Assembly: GCF_002741075.1 (NCBI RefSeq)
Contig: NZ_CP016634.1
Coordinates: forward strand, 1,380,501 to 1,444,500
Direction of reading: 5' to 3'
DNA from: Pseudomonas putida
Lineage (GTDB): Bacteria > Pseudomonadota > Gammaproteobacteria > Pseudomonadales > Pseudomonadaceae
Length of the DNA: 64,000 nt
The notes under the pieces were generated by a model that searched no databases, was not told the origin of the DNA, and saw nothing but the letters and a program-made list of their open reading frames with translations. This document shows positions 1 through 8,685 of this stretch, piece after piece; positions within the stretch are counted from its first letter, which is position 1; the number at the start of each line of letters is the position of its first letter. Made by a program: the position numbers and the translations under genes.

Positions 1-5
1 TGGAC

Positions 6-2243
6 ATGATCGGGATCAGCTGGACGATCACAGGTGGTGCCGACACCAGCGGCTCGTTCACATTGCACGCTGAAGAAACCGCCGATGCCGGCTTGAAAGT
101 GCCGCTCTCGCTGCCGGGCGTCCAGCTGTCGGCGAACCTTGCCGATGAGGCTGAACTGAAGGTGGCCGCCGCCGGTACAGACGGCCTGAACATTTTCCGA
201 CGTGGCACCGACCGTGCCCTCAGTCTGGTGCCTCGCGCCGGCAGCCCCTTGGCCGATGCAAAGCTGCAGGGTTGGATGACGTTCATCGAACGCGATCTGA
301 CGCAGGACAAGGTCGCGGCCAGTCCGGCCTACGACGCCAAGGTCGATATCGGCGCGAACACCACCTGGACCCTCAAGGGGGCGGCGGTCAGTGGTCTGTT
401 CGGGGTACAGGTGCATGTGGAAGGCCTCCAGCCGCTGGCACTGGACAACGCCATGCTGTTGTCGCTGGATCTGAACGATGAGGCCGAACTGAAAATAGGC
501 GGTGCGGCCGTACCCAGCCCAACGATTTTCCGTCGGGCAACAGCTCAAACCGTCAGTTTCGTGGCCCGCTCAGGCAGCCCGCTGAAGGCGGCAGGGCTCG
601 AGTACTGGCTGGCGTTCGATACCAGCGGTACTTTGGCCGAAACGGATGTGACGGCCGTACCTGCCTATAAAGAGCGCTACACCAACATGAGCAGTCCTGC
701 CTGGAAACTCACTGGCGGGGCGGTCAGCGGGACCTTCGGTGTGCAACTCCATATGGCCGGTTTCACCACGCCGCTGAAACTGAGCAATGCCTTGCTGCTG
801 TCGCTGAACCTGCACGATGAACTCGACCTGACCGTGGACGGCGTTGTAGCGACGGGGTCGATGATTTTCCGCCGCAAGGTTGAGCGCAAGATCAGTTTCC
901 AGCTCAAGAAAAGCAGCCCGTTGGGTCAATCGAAACTCAAGTACAAGCTCGTGTTTGACGACTCTGGCTCGTTGACTGCCCAGCAGGTGGCCGCCAACCC
1001 CGCGTATGGCAAGGAATACAATGGCTACACCGGTCCGCTGTGGACGGTCACCGGGCAAGACGTCAGCGGCACCTTCGGCCTGCAACTGCAGATGGAAGGT
1101 TTCACAACGCCTTACAAGACAGGCCATTGGTTGTTGCTGTCGGAAAAGGTGGACGATGAATACGACCTGACGACCAAGGATGCGGTCGTGGAGGGAGTGG
1201 CGCATTTCTGGCGCGGTAAGGCTCAGGCGGTCACGCTGAAACCGAAAGCCACCAGCCCCTTGAGCAAAGGCCAGACGTTCAATGGCCAACTCAAGTTCGT
1301 CGTAGGCAAGGGCGTTCCTCAGGATAAGGTGCAGGCGCAACCGGGCTATGACCAACCCGCGGCGATCCCCGTGGCCGGCCATACCTGGACGCTCACCGGC
1401 AAGGATGTCAGCGGCACCTTTGGCCTGCAGGTGAGTGTCGAAGGGTTCAAGACCCCTGCGCAGCTGGCTACCAATGTGCTGATGTCCACGAAGCTGGCGG
1501 ACGAAGCGCAGGTGACGCTCGATGGCAGCGACAAGATTTCGCCCGCGATCTTTCGTCGAAGCACCGCTGGCAAGGTTTTGCTCAAGCCAAGGTCGGGGAG
1601 CCCGTTGGGTTCGACGGTGACCCCTAAAGCCTGGCTGGCCTTCATCACGACGGGGGCCACCCTGACCGCCGCGCAGGTGCCAGCCGCGCCGAAATACACC
1701 GAGCAGCGATCGATGGTGGCGGCTGGCCTGGAGTGGCTGCTGACCGGGGCGAACGTCAGCGGGCTGTTTGGTGTCGGCCTGCATGTGACAGGTTTCGATC
1801 CGATAACGCTTGGCAACTGTGGGTTGTTGTCGCCCTCGATGACGGACGAAATGAGCCTTCGTGCCAGCTGGCGTAACGACCTGCCCCCTGGGTTGATGTC
1901 GCCTGAGCATACGACGGTTGTCTATGCGCCGAGCAGTCCGCTGGTCAAGCTTGGGGCGCAACTGCGGCTGGATTTCTTACCTGAGGGCGCGAGCTGCATC
2001 CTGAAGGAAAGGCCGGCAAGGGGTGAGTGGGTGAAGATGACGGATGCTGGGCGAGTGAAGTGGCTGCTGACCGGTTCGGTCATGGAGAGGGGCTGGGTTC
2101 AGGGCCGGATTACGAGCACGTTGTTCCCGGACGTCTGGAAGTTGCCAGCTTTCTATGTGGGCTGGAACCTAGAAGAGGTTGGGGCTCCTCCGGAGGACCA
2201 GGCGCTGGTGCAGCAGGGCGTCATCGACGTGTGTCCGCGCTAA
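6..2243 (+). CDS. Large tandem-repeat protein of unknown function (possibly 5'-truncated)
   Basis: The protein has 745 residues if the ATG at 6 is the start. No stop codon lies between the window edge and this ATG, so the true gene may begin further upstream. It consists of about six repeats of roughly 110 residues plus a partial seventh. Each opens with W-x-(L/V/I)-TG-x-x-VSG-x-FG-(V/L), continues with GF-x-TP and LLS-x-x-(L/V)-x-DE, then IFRR and (R/K)SGSPL, and ends near P-x-Y. This spacing suggests repeated beta-sandwich units. I see no signal peptide, transmembrane segment or catalytic motif, and I do not recognise the family. The C-terminal repeat is the most degenerate. A strong terminator follows. 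No neighbour indicates a function. Confidence 0.8.
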   Translation: MIGISWTITGGADTSGSFTLHAEETADAGLKVPLSLPGVQLSANLADEAELKVAAAGTDGLNIFRRGTDRALSLVPRAGSPLADAKLQGWMTFIERDLTQDKVAASPAYDAKVDIGANTTWTLKGAAVSGLFGVQVHVEGLQPLALDNAMLLSLDLNDEAELKIGGAAVPSPTIFRRATAQTVSFVARSGSPLKAAGLEYWLAFDTSGTLAETDVTAVPAYKERYTNMSSPAWKLTGGAVSGTFGVQLHMAGFTTPLKLSNALLLSLNLHDELDLTVDGVVATGSMIFRRKVERKISFQLKKSSPLGQSKLKYKLVFDDSGSLTAQQVAANPAYGKEYNGYTGPLWTVTGQDVSGTFGLQLQMEGFTTPYKTGHWLLLSEKVDDEYDLTTKDAVVEGVAHFWRGKAQAVTLKPKATSPLSKGQTFNGQLKFVVGKGVPQDKVQAQPGYDQPAAIPVAGHTWTLTGKDVSGTFGLQVSVEGFKTPAQLATNVLMSTKLADEAQVTLDGSDKISPAIFRRSTAGKVLLKPRSGSPLGSTVTPKAWLAFITTGATLTAAQVPAAPKYTEQRSMVAAGLEWLLTGANVSGLFGVGLHVTGFDPITLGNCGLLSPSMTDEMSLRASWRNDLPPGLMSPEHTTVVYAPSSPLVKLGAQLRLDFLPEGASCILKERPARGEWVKMTDAGRVKWLLTGSVMERGWVQGRITSTLFPDVWKLPAFYVGWNLEEVGAPPEDQALVQQGVIDVCPR

Positions 2244-2280
2244 GCGTGCGTAGGCCGAAGTAATCAAATTCAGCGTCTGA

Positions 2281-2316
2281 AACCGCCGCGCAGTTCAAGC
2301 TGCGCGGCGGTTTTTT
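2281..2316 (+). terminator. Rho-independent terminator after the repeat protein
   Basis: A 13-bp perfect stem (AACCGCCGCGCAG pairing with CTGCGCGGCGGTT) with a 6-nt loop is followed by a run of T. It lies about 40 bp after the stop codon at 2243. Confidence 0.9.
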
Positions 2317-2665
2317 CGTCTTCGGATACCGCGTGTGGTGATTGAAGCAAGGGAGGTGTGGCCCCACAGGCACGCCGGTATGTTGGAGAGCTACCCAGAG
2401 CCTGGAGCGGGGTTATCGAAGCGTTGAACCGCCGCGAAGCAGACTCCGCGCTGGATGGCTCCGGCTTGAGGTGGAATTAGTTGCCAAAGGCTATGTAAAC
2501 CATCCAGGGCCAACCATAGCGCTCAGGAAGAAAGCACAGCGCCCAACGTCTCGGCGTGCCGGAAGGCAGCTGAAGCGGTGGGCGCTGATTTATTTAGGTG
2601 GCAATTGGTTTGAAGGTCAATAGCGTTTCAAGTGTGATGCCATGTTGATTTGATGTCGGGTCGGG
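2317..2665. other. Intergenic stretch with no supportable gene
   Basis: An open frame at 2342-2623 on the plus strand has no ribosome-binding site, no recognisable domain and unlikely composition (many Arg, Gly, Trp). I see no RNA gene or repeat here. Confidence 0.5.
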
Positions 2666-3070
2666 TCAAGGCATTTCTGGGACTGGAAAGGGGAGAGGGC
2701 CGATGAGAATATGCTCGGCGATTCGGTTGGGCGAGCCTTCCTTCGTCTTGAGATATACCGTTTCATCAGGTGCAACAGGGCCGCTGCCGTTATATATCTG
2801 CGCGGCGGTGAACGCAGCAGGTACTAATGCTTCGGGTATTTTGAGAAGTAGGCTGCAGTCATCTATACGCGCACTTACGTACCCATCAGTTCCGCCATAA
2901 TATAAGGTGGTAATAATTTTCCCAGTGACCGCTATATGGGTTTCATCGCTGTTGGGTGCGTATGAGATTGAAATTTCTTTGACGAAAATATCTCCGTATT
3001 CCATGAGTGGGTGGTAGGGGATCTGTTGTGAGGTCTTTGTGCTGGGGGCGTTAAGTGTCGTGTTGTTCAC
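2666..3070 (-). CDS. Small AT-rich hypothetical protein
   Basis: A 134-residue protein that I do not recognise. The start is a GTG at 3070, chosen because GGAAG sits six bases upstream. It has no signal peptide or membrane segment. The N-terminus is rich in Thr, Asn and Gln, and the rest is a mix of short hydrophobic beta-like stretches, consistent with a small cytosolic beta-rich protein. Base composition is clearly more AT-rich than neighbouring genes and includes codons such as ATA and TTA that are rare in this genome, a sign of recent acquisition. It lies convergent to the repeat protein, with about 400 bp between them. The function is unknown. Confidence 0.65.
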   Translation of the reverse strand: MNNTTLNAPSTKTSQQIPYHPLMEYGDIFVKEISISYAPNSDETHIAVTGKIITTLYYGGTDGYVSARIDDCSLLLKIPEALVPAAFTAAQIYNGSGPVAPDETVYLKTKEGSPNRIAEHILIGPLPFPVPEMP

Positions 3071-3333
3071 GATAGACTTCCAAATAGTTAAGGGGGCCAG
3101 TTTGCTGCGTAAGCTAACGTGGAGTTGTCATTATTTTAACTTTTTAGAACTTGGGTAACTGGCAAGATGTACAGGTGCTGCGCGCTACAACGAAAGCCGC
3201 ATCGCTGGCGCGGTTAAAGTTTGAACAGAGACAGCATGGGTCCGAATTCAAATAGTTGTCGATTCGATTGAGTAGGTTATGCGTCGTCTTTACAACTAAA
3301 CAAGGGGGCTAACTTTTGTGTGCTGTATCCCCC

Positions 3334-3945
3334 TTACCGCGCCACCGCCTGATTAGGCTTGTAAAACAAGAAATGCGTGGTCTCGGCCGTCTTGCGATAC
3401 GCCTTGGCCCATTCCGGCCGCACCGTGCGGTCATGGAAATACAGCGCGCCGCCCGTGGGGTCCTTCAACTGTTGGTTGAGGGCCTTGCGGGCGATTTCCT
3501 TGGCCACGGCATAGCGCTGCTCTTCCTCGACCTGATCAGGTCGTCCATCGCACCACCAGGAAAACTGGCACGCCTTGGTTTCCACCCCCTGCTTGACCAC
3601 TGCGCACACCGTGTTGGGGAAGCCTTCGTGCCCGAGGCGGTTGAGCACCACGCTGGCCACGGCGGTCATGTCCTGGGCGTTGGCCCCTTTCGATTCCCAA
3701 TAGATGGTTCGCGCAAGGCAGGTGATGCTGTCGTCCAGCGGTGACTGGCCGGCGGGGTCGACCGCTTTGACTTCGCTGGGCGTGAGGGTTTCTTTCTGTT
3801 TGGGCGGTGGCGCGTCCTCGACCACTTTCTCTTCCAGCACCTGCGCCTTGTCCTCGGCCACGGCGGCCTTGGGGCTGTCCGCCGCGTGGAGCGGGCCTGC
3901 GAGCAGGGCCAGCGTCAGGCCGAACACCAGCGAAAGAATGCGCAT
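3334..3945 (-). CDS. Cell wall hydrolase, SleB (Hydrolase_2) family
   Basis: A 203-residue secreted protein. Residues 1-21 form a signal peptide (MRILSLVFG... ending AHA or HAA). A low-complexity linker rich in Ala, Glu, Pro and Lys reaches about residue 70. The SleB-type hydrolase domain then runs from about 75 to the end, with the characteristic ARTIYWESKG segment (candidate catalytic Glu), the VASVVLNR helix and the CQFSWWCDG segment. Members cleave peptidoglycan, in spore formers the cortex; in pseudomonads they probably act in cell-wall remodelling in the periplasm. The ATG at 3945 has GGAG about nine bases upstream. It appears to be a single-gene transcript. Confidence 0.85.
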   Translation of the reverse strand: MRILSLVFGLTLALLAGPLHAADSPKAAVAEDKAQVLEEKVVEDAPPPKQKETLTPSEVKAVDPAGQSPLDDSITCLARTIYWESKGANAQDMTAVASVVLNRLGHEGFPNTVCAVVKQGVETKACQFSWWCDGRPDQVEEEQRYAVAKEIARKALNQQLKDPTGGALYFHDRTVRPEWAKAYRKTAETTHFLFYKPNQAVAR

Positions 3946-3994
3946 GGTCGAGTTCTCCGCGAGGTGAGGTGAATCACAGTCTAGCCAAGCGTAT

Positions 3995-4160
3995 TCAACT
4001 CAGCGCCAGGCTCAGCACCAGCGGTAGAGTGAGGGCGGCGGCGACGGTCTGCAGGGCGATGATCGTGGCCATCAGCGGCGCATTGCCGCCCATCTGCCGG
4101 GCCATCACGTAGGACGACGAGGCAGTCGGCATTACCAGGAACTTGAACGCCGAGGCCCGC
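3995..4160 (-). pseudogene. C-terminal remnant of an AEC-family transporter
   Basis: About 50 codons in frame encode the typical end of AEC-family (auxin efflux carrier-like) permeases, including the FLVMPTASSSYV and ARQMGGNAPLMA segments and a last hydrophobic helix before the stop at 3995-3997. The similarity stops abruptly near 4160. Upstream lies unrelated sequence and then a REP doublet. No start codon or remaining membrane domain is present, so this is a gene fragment. Together with the LysR fragment at about 5.1 kb it marks an eroded regulator-transporter locus. Confidence 0.75.
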
Positions 4161-4230
4161 CCTGGAACAGGAAAAATGCATGGTCAGGGGTGGCGCCTCG
4201 CCCAACGTCCGAGCGGCACACTGCAGTGGC

Positions 4231-4332
4231 CTCTTCGCGGGTGAACCCGCTCCCACAGGTTTTCCGCAGCTCTGACTGCCGCCACTAAACCTGTAGGAGC
4301 GGCTTTAGCCGCGAAATAGACGGCGCGGTGCC
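4231..4332. repeat. REP doublet, left copy of a ~100-bp direct repeat
   Basis: Two inverted REP units (CGCGGGTGAACCCGC and AGCGGCTTTAGCCGCG) are separated by about 40 bp. The whole unit, including the trailing GACGGCGCGGTGCC, is repeated at 4930-5025 in the same orientation with a few differences and a short gap. Confidence 0.85.
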
Positions 4333-4340
4333 ATGCCACG

Positions 4341-4634
4341 CTATCCGGCTGTCTTTTCCAACCCGTCGAGCAGGGCCTCCACCAATGCTTTGCTGGCCTC
4401 TAATGCATGGTCATTGCCCAGCAACAGGTCATGGCAGGTGCCATCGGCCAAGGGCAAGGCTTTAAGATTGCTGGCGCAGGCGCCTTTGAGCAGGGTGCTG
4501 AGGTGGACCAAGGCGTCTTCGAGTTCGACGCCAGCGCAGACGCTGAACAGGGGAGGATGGCTGTGTTCGCAGCTGCCGAACGCGGCGGGAACTGTGGTGC
4601 TGCGGTGGGGTGGATCCGGGATGGCTTTCGTCAT
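4341..4634 (-). CDS. DUF6124 (formerly DUF3077) family protein
   Basis: A 97-residue protein starting at the ATG at 4634, which has GGAG eight bases upstream; an upstream in-frame extension has no ribosome-binding site. The sequence has a Pro-rich start (MTKAIPDPP), then LFSVCAGVELEDALVHLSTLL and a DHALEASKALVEALLDGLEK helix. This layout is typical of the small DUF6124 proteins common in Pseudomonas, whose role is unknown. The gene sits alone between two directly repeated REP doublets, inserted between fragments of an AEC transporter and a LysR gene. The placement suggests it arrived with, or was stranded by, a REP-mediated rearrangement. Confidence 0.75.
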   Translation of the reverse strand: MTKAIPDPPHRSTTVPAAFGSCEHSHPPLFSVCAGVELEDALVHLSTLLKGACASNLKALPLADGTCHDLLLGNDHALEASKALVEALLDGLEKTAG

Positions 4635-4929
4635 TGTGTCGCTCCTTGATTCAATGGAGCCGCCACAATTCGCTACCAAACGAATGGTGACGGCTGTACG
4701 CAGGTTGGTAGACCGGGAATCAAGGAAACCGGCGCGCACGAGTGCGCCCTACGCACAGCCGCCATGACACGAGACAGCTAGGCACTAAAAAGCGCCAGCT
4801 GAAACGCAGAGCGGGCGCTTGTGCGCCTTGATTGATCGCGGGCTACCAAACCCGGCTGCTGGATTGACAGCAGCGCGCACAGGTTACCGGCCCAGGGTAG
4901 GCGATTCAAGGCCCGATGCCGGCGTGCGG

Positions 4930-5025
4930 CCCTTCGCGGGTAAACCCACAGGTTTTCCGCTGCTCTGGCTGCCGCCGCTGGACCTGTAGGAGCGGCTTTA
5001 GCCGCGAAATAGACGGCGCGGTGCC
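4930..5025. repeat. REP doublet, right copy of the ~100-bp direct repeat
   Basis: Same organisation as 4231-4332: a CGCGGGTAAACCC half, then AGCGGCTTTAGCCGCG and the GACGGCGCGGTGCC tail. Six bases are missing from the first palindrome. The two copies flank a segment of about 600 bp. Confidence 0.85.
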
Positions 5026-5216
5026 TGGCACCGGCTGCGGACGAACAGCGGGACTTGCAGCTCGTCTTCGAGGGTCTTGATGTGCAGGCTCACCGCCGAG
5101 GGCGTCAGGCTGAGCAGGTCGGCGGCGCGGGCGAAGGTGCCGTGGCGGGCGATGGTCACCAGGGTGCGCAGGGCTTTGAGGGACACGCGGGCGGCGCCGA
5201 GCGGAAATGAGCGCAC
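4998..5216 (-). pseudogene. Truncated LysR-family regulator (N-terminal DNA-binding part only)
   Basis: The reading frame carries a clear LysR helix-turn-helix: LKALRTLVTIARHGTFARAA, then LSLTPSAVSLHIKTLEDEL and PLFVRS. The LysR match ends at about base 5036, after some 55 residues. The remaining codons to the stop at 4998 are read through the REP repeat. The effector-binding domain is missing, so it cannot be a normal regulator. The start is either GTG 5216 or GTG 5186; neither has a convincing ribosome-binding site. It was probably the regulator of the AEC transporter whose end remains at 3995-4160. Confidence 0.75.
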
Positions 5217-5252
5217 GTTACAAGCTCGTAGCCGCGCACGGCAAGGGCCGGC

Positions 5253-6128
5253 TCAGCCTTGGCGCAGGGCGGCCACCACTTGCTCGACACTGGCCTTGAG
5301 GCCGGCGAAGGTGTCATCCGTGTCGCTGTCGAGCACCAGCAACCGGGCGCCCGCAGCCTCGATCGCCTCGGCCACGGCCGGGGCGGGCTGGCGGTGGTGC
5401 AACACCAAGGCCACGTCCTGGGCCTTGAGGATGTCGCCCAGGGCCTTGAGCTCGGCCTCGCCCCAGGTGTCGCCCACTGGCAGCGGTTGCTCGACCACGT
5501 CGAGGTTCAGGCCGCTGGCCAGATAACCCAGGCGGTCGGACAAGCTCACCACGCTGAGGTTGTCGACCTCGGCCAACTGGGTCTGGGCCTCGGCGGCCAA
5601 GGTCAGCAATTGCCGCTTGAGGCCGGCCAGGTTGGCCTGGATCTTGGGTTTGTCCTCCGGTGACAGGCGCTCCAGGTCATTGGCCACCACGTCGGCCATC
5701 CGCCCGAGGTTGGTCGGGTTGAGCCACGGGTAGGCGGTGAAAGCGTCCTCACCCTTGACGGCGATACCCGGCAGCGCACCATCGACCGGCCGCGCCGCAT
5801 CGATCTCGACGATGCGGATGTTGCTGCGCCGGGCCATGGGGTAGAGCGGGTCGTCGCGCCAGATCGAGCGCACGCCGATCACCGCGTCGGCCTGTTGCGC
5901 CGCCTTGTGCAGGCTGGCGCCGCCCCGGCCGCTGAAGTACGACGGCTGGCGCGTGGTAGGCAAGTTAGCCGGTGCTGCGCGCTTGAGCTGCACCGACGTG
6001 CCGTCGAGCAGAGCCTGCGCCAGGCTGTGGGTGACCGGTAATGTGGTGAGTACTTCGGTGCTGTAGGAGAGCGTGGGCACGCCGGCCAGGGCGAGGGCCA
6101 GCGTCAGGTGCTTGAGGGAGAGGGTCAT
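5253..6128 (-). CDS. fpvF: FpvF-like periplasmic substrate-binding protein
   Basis: A 291-residue protein with a signal peptide (MTLSLKHLTLALALAGVPTLSYS) followed by a metal-ABC-type solute-binding fold, seen in the VLTTLPVTHSLAQAL start and in the spacing of the two lobes. It is the second binding protein of the operon. In P. aeruginosa, FpvF binds ferripyoverdine or pyoverdine in the periplasm and works with FpvC during iron release. The true start is the ATG at 6128, inside a much longer open frame whose upstream part is only a shadow of fpvE; the signal peptide decides this. It overlaps fpvE by four bases and is the last gene of the operon. Assignment rests on gene order and fold. Confidence 0.8.
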   Translation of the reverse strand: MTLSLKHLTLALALAGVPTLSYSTEVLTTLPVTHSLAQALLDGTSVQLKRAAPANLPTTRQPSYFSGRGGASLHKAAQQADAVIGVRSIWRDDPLYPMARRSNIRIVEIDAARPVDGALPGIAVKGEDAFTAYPWLNPTNLGRMADVVANDLERLSPEDKPKIQANLAGLKRQLLTLAAEAQTQLAEVDNLSVVSLSDRLGYLASGLNLDVVEQPLPVGDTWGEAELKALGDILKAQDVALVLHHRQPAPAVAEAIEAAGARLLVLDSDTDDTFAGLKASVEQVVAALRQG

Positions 6129-7024
6129 GCCGGGTTTCCTTGCAGGCGAGGGACGAGGGCACGGGCCAGGGCGGCGAGGGCGAAGCACGCGCCGGCCACC
6201 AGGATGATCGCCGCGCCCGAGGGCACGGGCAGGTCGAAGACGATCGGCAACAGGATGCCGAGCAGGGTGCTCAAGGTGGCGATGCTCACCGACAGGAAGA
6301 AGAACCCCTTGAGCGACTGGCTGACCAGCCGGGCGGCAGCGGCCGGAATCACCAACAGGGCACCGACCAGGATCGCCCCGATCACCTTCACCGACGCCAC
6401 GGTGACCAGGGTCACCAGCACCACGAACAGGTAGTCCAGGGTCTTGACCGCCACCCCGCGCACCGCCGCCAGTTGCGGATTGAAGCTGGCCAGCATGATG
6501 CGGTTGTACAGCGGCAGGGCCAGGGCCAGCACCAAGGCCGCGACGATACCCAGCACCACCAGATCCTGGGCACTGACGGTGAGCACCGAGCCGAACAGCA
6601 CGTTCTCCAGGATGTGCACGTTGATCTTGCCGGCGAGCATCAGCAGCAGGCTCGCCCCCAGCGCCAGGGACACCGAGAGGAACACGCCGATCAAGGTGTC
6701 CGGCGAGAGCCCGGTGCGGTTGCGCAGGAAATTGAGCAGGATGCCGAACAGCAGGCAATAGCCGAACAGGCTGCCGTACGGCCCGGTGTAGGGCTCGCCG
6801 AGCAGGATGCCGATGGCCACGCCCGTGAGCGCCGCGTGGCCCACAGCCTCGGAGAAGAAGGCAAAGCGCTTGACCACCACCAAGGTGCCCAGCCCGCCCA
6901 GCACCGGGCCGATCATCAGGCCCGCGAGCAAGGCGTTGATCACGAACCCATAGGCCAAGGCCTCGGGCAGGTAGCCAGCGGTGGCCCAGGCTTGGACCAG
7001 CTGGCGGAAGGCTTCATAGCTCAT
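6125..7024 (-). CDS. fpvE: FpvE-like inner-membrane ABC permease
   Basis: A 299-residue polytopic protein of the ABC-3 (ZnuB/MntB) permease family with about eight to nine hydrophobic helices. The family-typical segment GGLGTLVVVKRFAFFSEAVGH lies near residues 42-62 and the LVGALLVIPAAAARL segment near 218-232. It should form the membrane channel for the FpvD ATPase. It would pass as a zinc or manganese permease on sequence alone. The surrounding fpvGHJK genes and the pyoverdine locus place it in the FpvCDEF system, which takes iron released from ferripyoverdine. It overlaps fpvD by one base and fpvF by four. Confidence 0.85.
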   Translation of the reverse strand: MSYEAFRQLVQAWATAGYLPEALAYGFVINALLAGLMIGPVLGGLGTLVVVKRFAFFSEAVGHAALTGVAIGILLGEPYTGPYGSLFGYCLLFGILLNFLRNRTGLSPDTLIGVFLSVSLALGASLLLMLAGKINVHILENVLFGSVLTVSAQDLVVLGIVAALVLALALPLYNRIMLASFNPQLAAVRGVAVKTLDYLFVVLVTLVTVASVKVIGAILVGALLVIPAAAARLVSQSLKGFFFLSVSIATLSTLLGILLPIVFDLPVPSGAAIILVAGACFALAALARALVPRLQGNPA

Positions 7025-7770
7025 CAGGCGAGGCTCCCGCTGCGAGGGTGAACGCTGAACAGCCCGAGCAGACGCTCAGGCGTCAGGGCCTGGGCGGGCG
7101 GGGCGTCGAACAGCACCTGGCGGCTCAGGCCGGTGACCCGGTCGGCCAGGCGCAGCACCGCTTCAAGGTCGTGCTCGATCCACAGCACCGTGGTGCCGGC
7201 CTGGCGCCAGGCCTGTAGCAGTTGCTCGAACACCTGGATACCGGCCTCGTCCAGGGCCGACATGGGTTCGTCGAGTACCAGCAGCTGCGGTTCGGGAATC
7301 AGCCCCTGGGCCAGTAGCACGCGCTGACGCTCGCCACCGGAGAGTGCGCCCATGCGCCGTTTGCGTTTATCGAGCATGCCGACCCGCGCCAGCGCCGCGT
7401 CGATGGCAGGCCGCACGCCTCGGGCCAGGCCCAGGAAGGCAGGGCGTTGCTGGCACAGGGCGGCCATGAAGTCGTCCACGGTCATCGGCAGGCCACGGTC
7501 GAACTCCAGGGCCTGGGGCACGTAGCCGATCACTTCGCGCGCGGTCGGCCAGTGCAGGGTCAGTTGGCCCTGGTGCGGCATCTGCCCGAGCAGGGTCTTG
7601 ATCAGCGAACTCTTGCCGCCGCCATTGGGGCCGACGATGGCATGCACGCTGCCGGCGGCGACGCTGAAGGCCACGTTCTCCAGGATGCGCGTGCGCCCCA
7701 GGGTCAGGTCGATGCCGGCGAACTCGATGCGCGGCCCGCAGGTGGCGCCGAGGTGGGCTGCGGCGGTCAT
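7024..7770 (-). CDS. fpvD: FpvD-like ABC transporter ATP-binding protein
   Basis: A 248-residue ATPase with Walker A GPNGGGKSS near residue 48, the ABC signature LSGGERQR near 144, Walker B LLVLDEP near 164 and the switch histidine in WIEHDLE near 198. It belongs to the metal ABC (ZnuC/MntA-like) group. It should power the FpvE permease in moving iron from periplasm to cytoplasm after pyoverdine reduction. The ATG at 7770 overlaps the end of fpvC by four bases, so translation is probably coupled. Confidence 0.88.
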   Translation of the reverse strand: MTAAAHLGATCGPRIEFAGIDLTLGRTRILENVAFSVAAGSVHAIVGPNGGGKSSLIKTLLGQMPHQGQLTLHWPTAREVIGYVPQALEFDRGLPMTVDDFMAALCQQRPAFLGLARGVRPAIDAALARVGMLDKRKRRMGALSGGERQRVLLAQGLIPEPQLLVLDEPMSALDEAGIQVFEQLLQAWRQAGTTVLWIEHDLEAVLRLADRVTGLSRQVLFDAPPAQALTPERLLGLFSVHPRSGSLA

Positions 7771-8669
7771 GTGCGGGTCTCCTGGATGGCCCGGACCACG
7801 GTGTCGAGGTTGCGCTTCATCTCCACCTCGTATTTGTCCTGGGTGTACTCGCCGTAGGAAATGTGGGTCAGCGGGTAGATGCGCACGCCCGCTTCGCGCT
7901 GGATGGTGTCGACATAGGCAGACGGAAAGTCCATCTCCGAGAAGATCACCTGCACGTCCAGGGCCTTGAGCTGGTCGATGGTCTTCTTGAGCTGCGCCGG
8001 GCTCGGCTCGATGCCATGGGCCGGCTCGACCACGGCGGTGACTTCCAGGCCGAAGTCGCGCACCAGGTAGTCGTACGCGGCATGGATGGTGGCCACGCGC
8101 AAGGTGGCGTCCGGCGCCTGGGTGACCTTGGCCAGCGCCTCGGCGCGCAGGGCACGCAGGCGTTTGGCGTAGGCGCGGGCGTTCTGGGTATAGACCTTGG
8201 CGTTGTCCGGGTCGAGCTTGCCCAGCTCGCGGGCGATGTTGTTGACCTGGGCGATGGTGGCGCTGATCGACAGGAAGGTGTGCGGGTTGACCACCTTGCC
8301 CGCGCCCCGGGCGGCGATGCCGGTGGCGGCCAGCAGCGGCACGTTGGCGTTGGACTCGATGGTCTTGATGTCGGGCTTTTCGCTGGCGGCGATCATGCGA
8401 TCGGCGAAGTCATCGTGGCCCACGCCGTTGAGCACGATCACATCCAGGGTGCCGATACGCTTGATGTCTTCGGCGCGTGGTTCGTAGGCGTGGGGGTTGA
8501 AGCCGGCTGGAATCAGCGGCACTACCTCGGCTTTGTCGCCGACGATGTTGGTCACGTAGCTGTAGTAAGGGTGCAGGGTGATGCCGATGCGCAGGGGCTT
8601 GCCGTTGTCGGCCTGGGCCAGGGCCGGCAGGGTGCAGGCCAACAGCAGGGAGAGGACGAAGCGGAGCAT
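7767..8669 (-). CDS. fpvC: FpvC-like periplasmic metal-binding protein
   Basis: A 300-residue cluster A-I (ZnuA-like) solute-binding protein with a signal peptide (MLRFVLSLLLACTLPALAQA). Likely metal ligands are the His residues in NPHAYEP, VNPHTFLS and TIHAAYDY and the acidic SEMDF segment near the C-terminus, the usual three-His plus acid pattern. In P. aeruginosa FpvC receives iron(II) freed from pyoverdine and passes it to FpvDE. Without the neighbourhood it would be called a zinc or manganese binding protein. It follows fpvK by 16 bp. Confidence 0.85.
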   Translation of the reverse strand: MLRFVLSLLLACTLPALAQADNGKPLRIGITLHPYYSYVTNIVGDKAEVVPLIPAGFNPHAYEPRAEDIKRIGTLDVIVLNGVGHDDFADRMIAASEKPDIKTIESNANVPLLAATGIAARGAGKVVNPHTFLSISATIAQVNNIARELGKLDPDNAKVYTQNARAYAKRLRALRAEALAKVTQAPDATLRVATIHAAYDYLVRDFGLEVTAVVEPAHGIEPSPAQLKKTIDQLKALDVQVIFSEMDFPSAYVDTIQREAGVRIYPLTHISYGEYTQDKYEVEMKRNLDTVVRAIQETRT

Positions 8670-8685
8670 GGGGGAATCCTTCGGT

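Noticed and set aside
2342..2623. Plus-strand frame of 93 codons
   Set aside because: No ribosome-binding site, domain or plausible composition.
6129..6758. Upstream extension of fpvF to 501 codons
   Set aside because: The extension overlaps fpvE in another frame and has no homology. A signal peptide starts at 6128.
5253..8669. Zinc or manganese ABC transporter (znuABC) as the identity of these genes
   Set aside because: The fold is the same, but two binding proteins and the fpvGHJK genes upstream, within a pyoverdine locus, match the ferripyoverdine iron-release operon.
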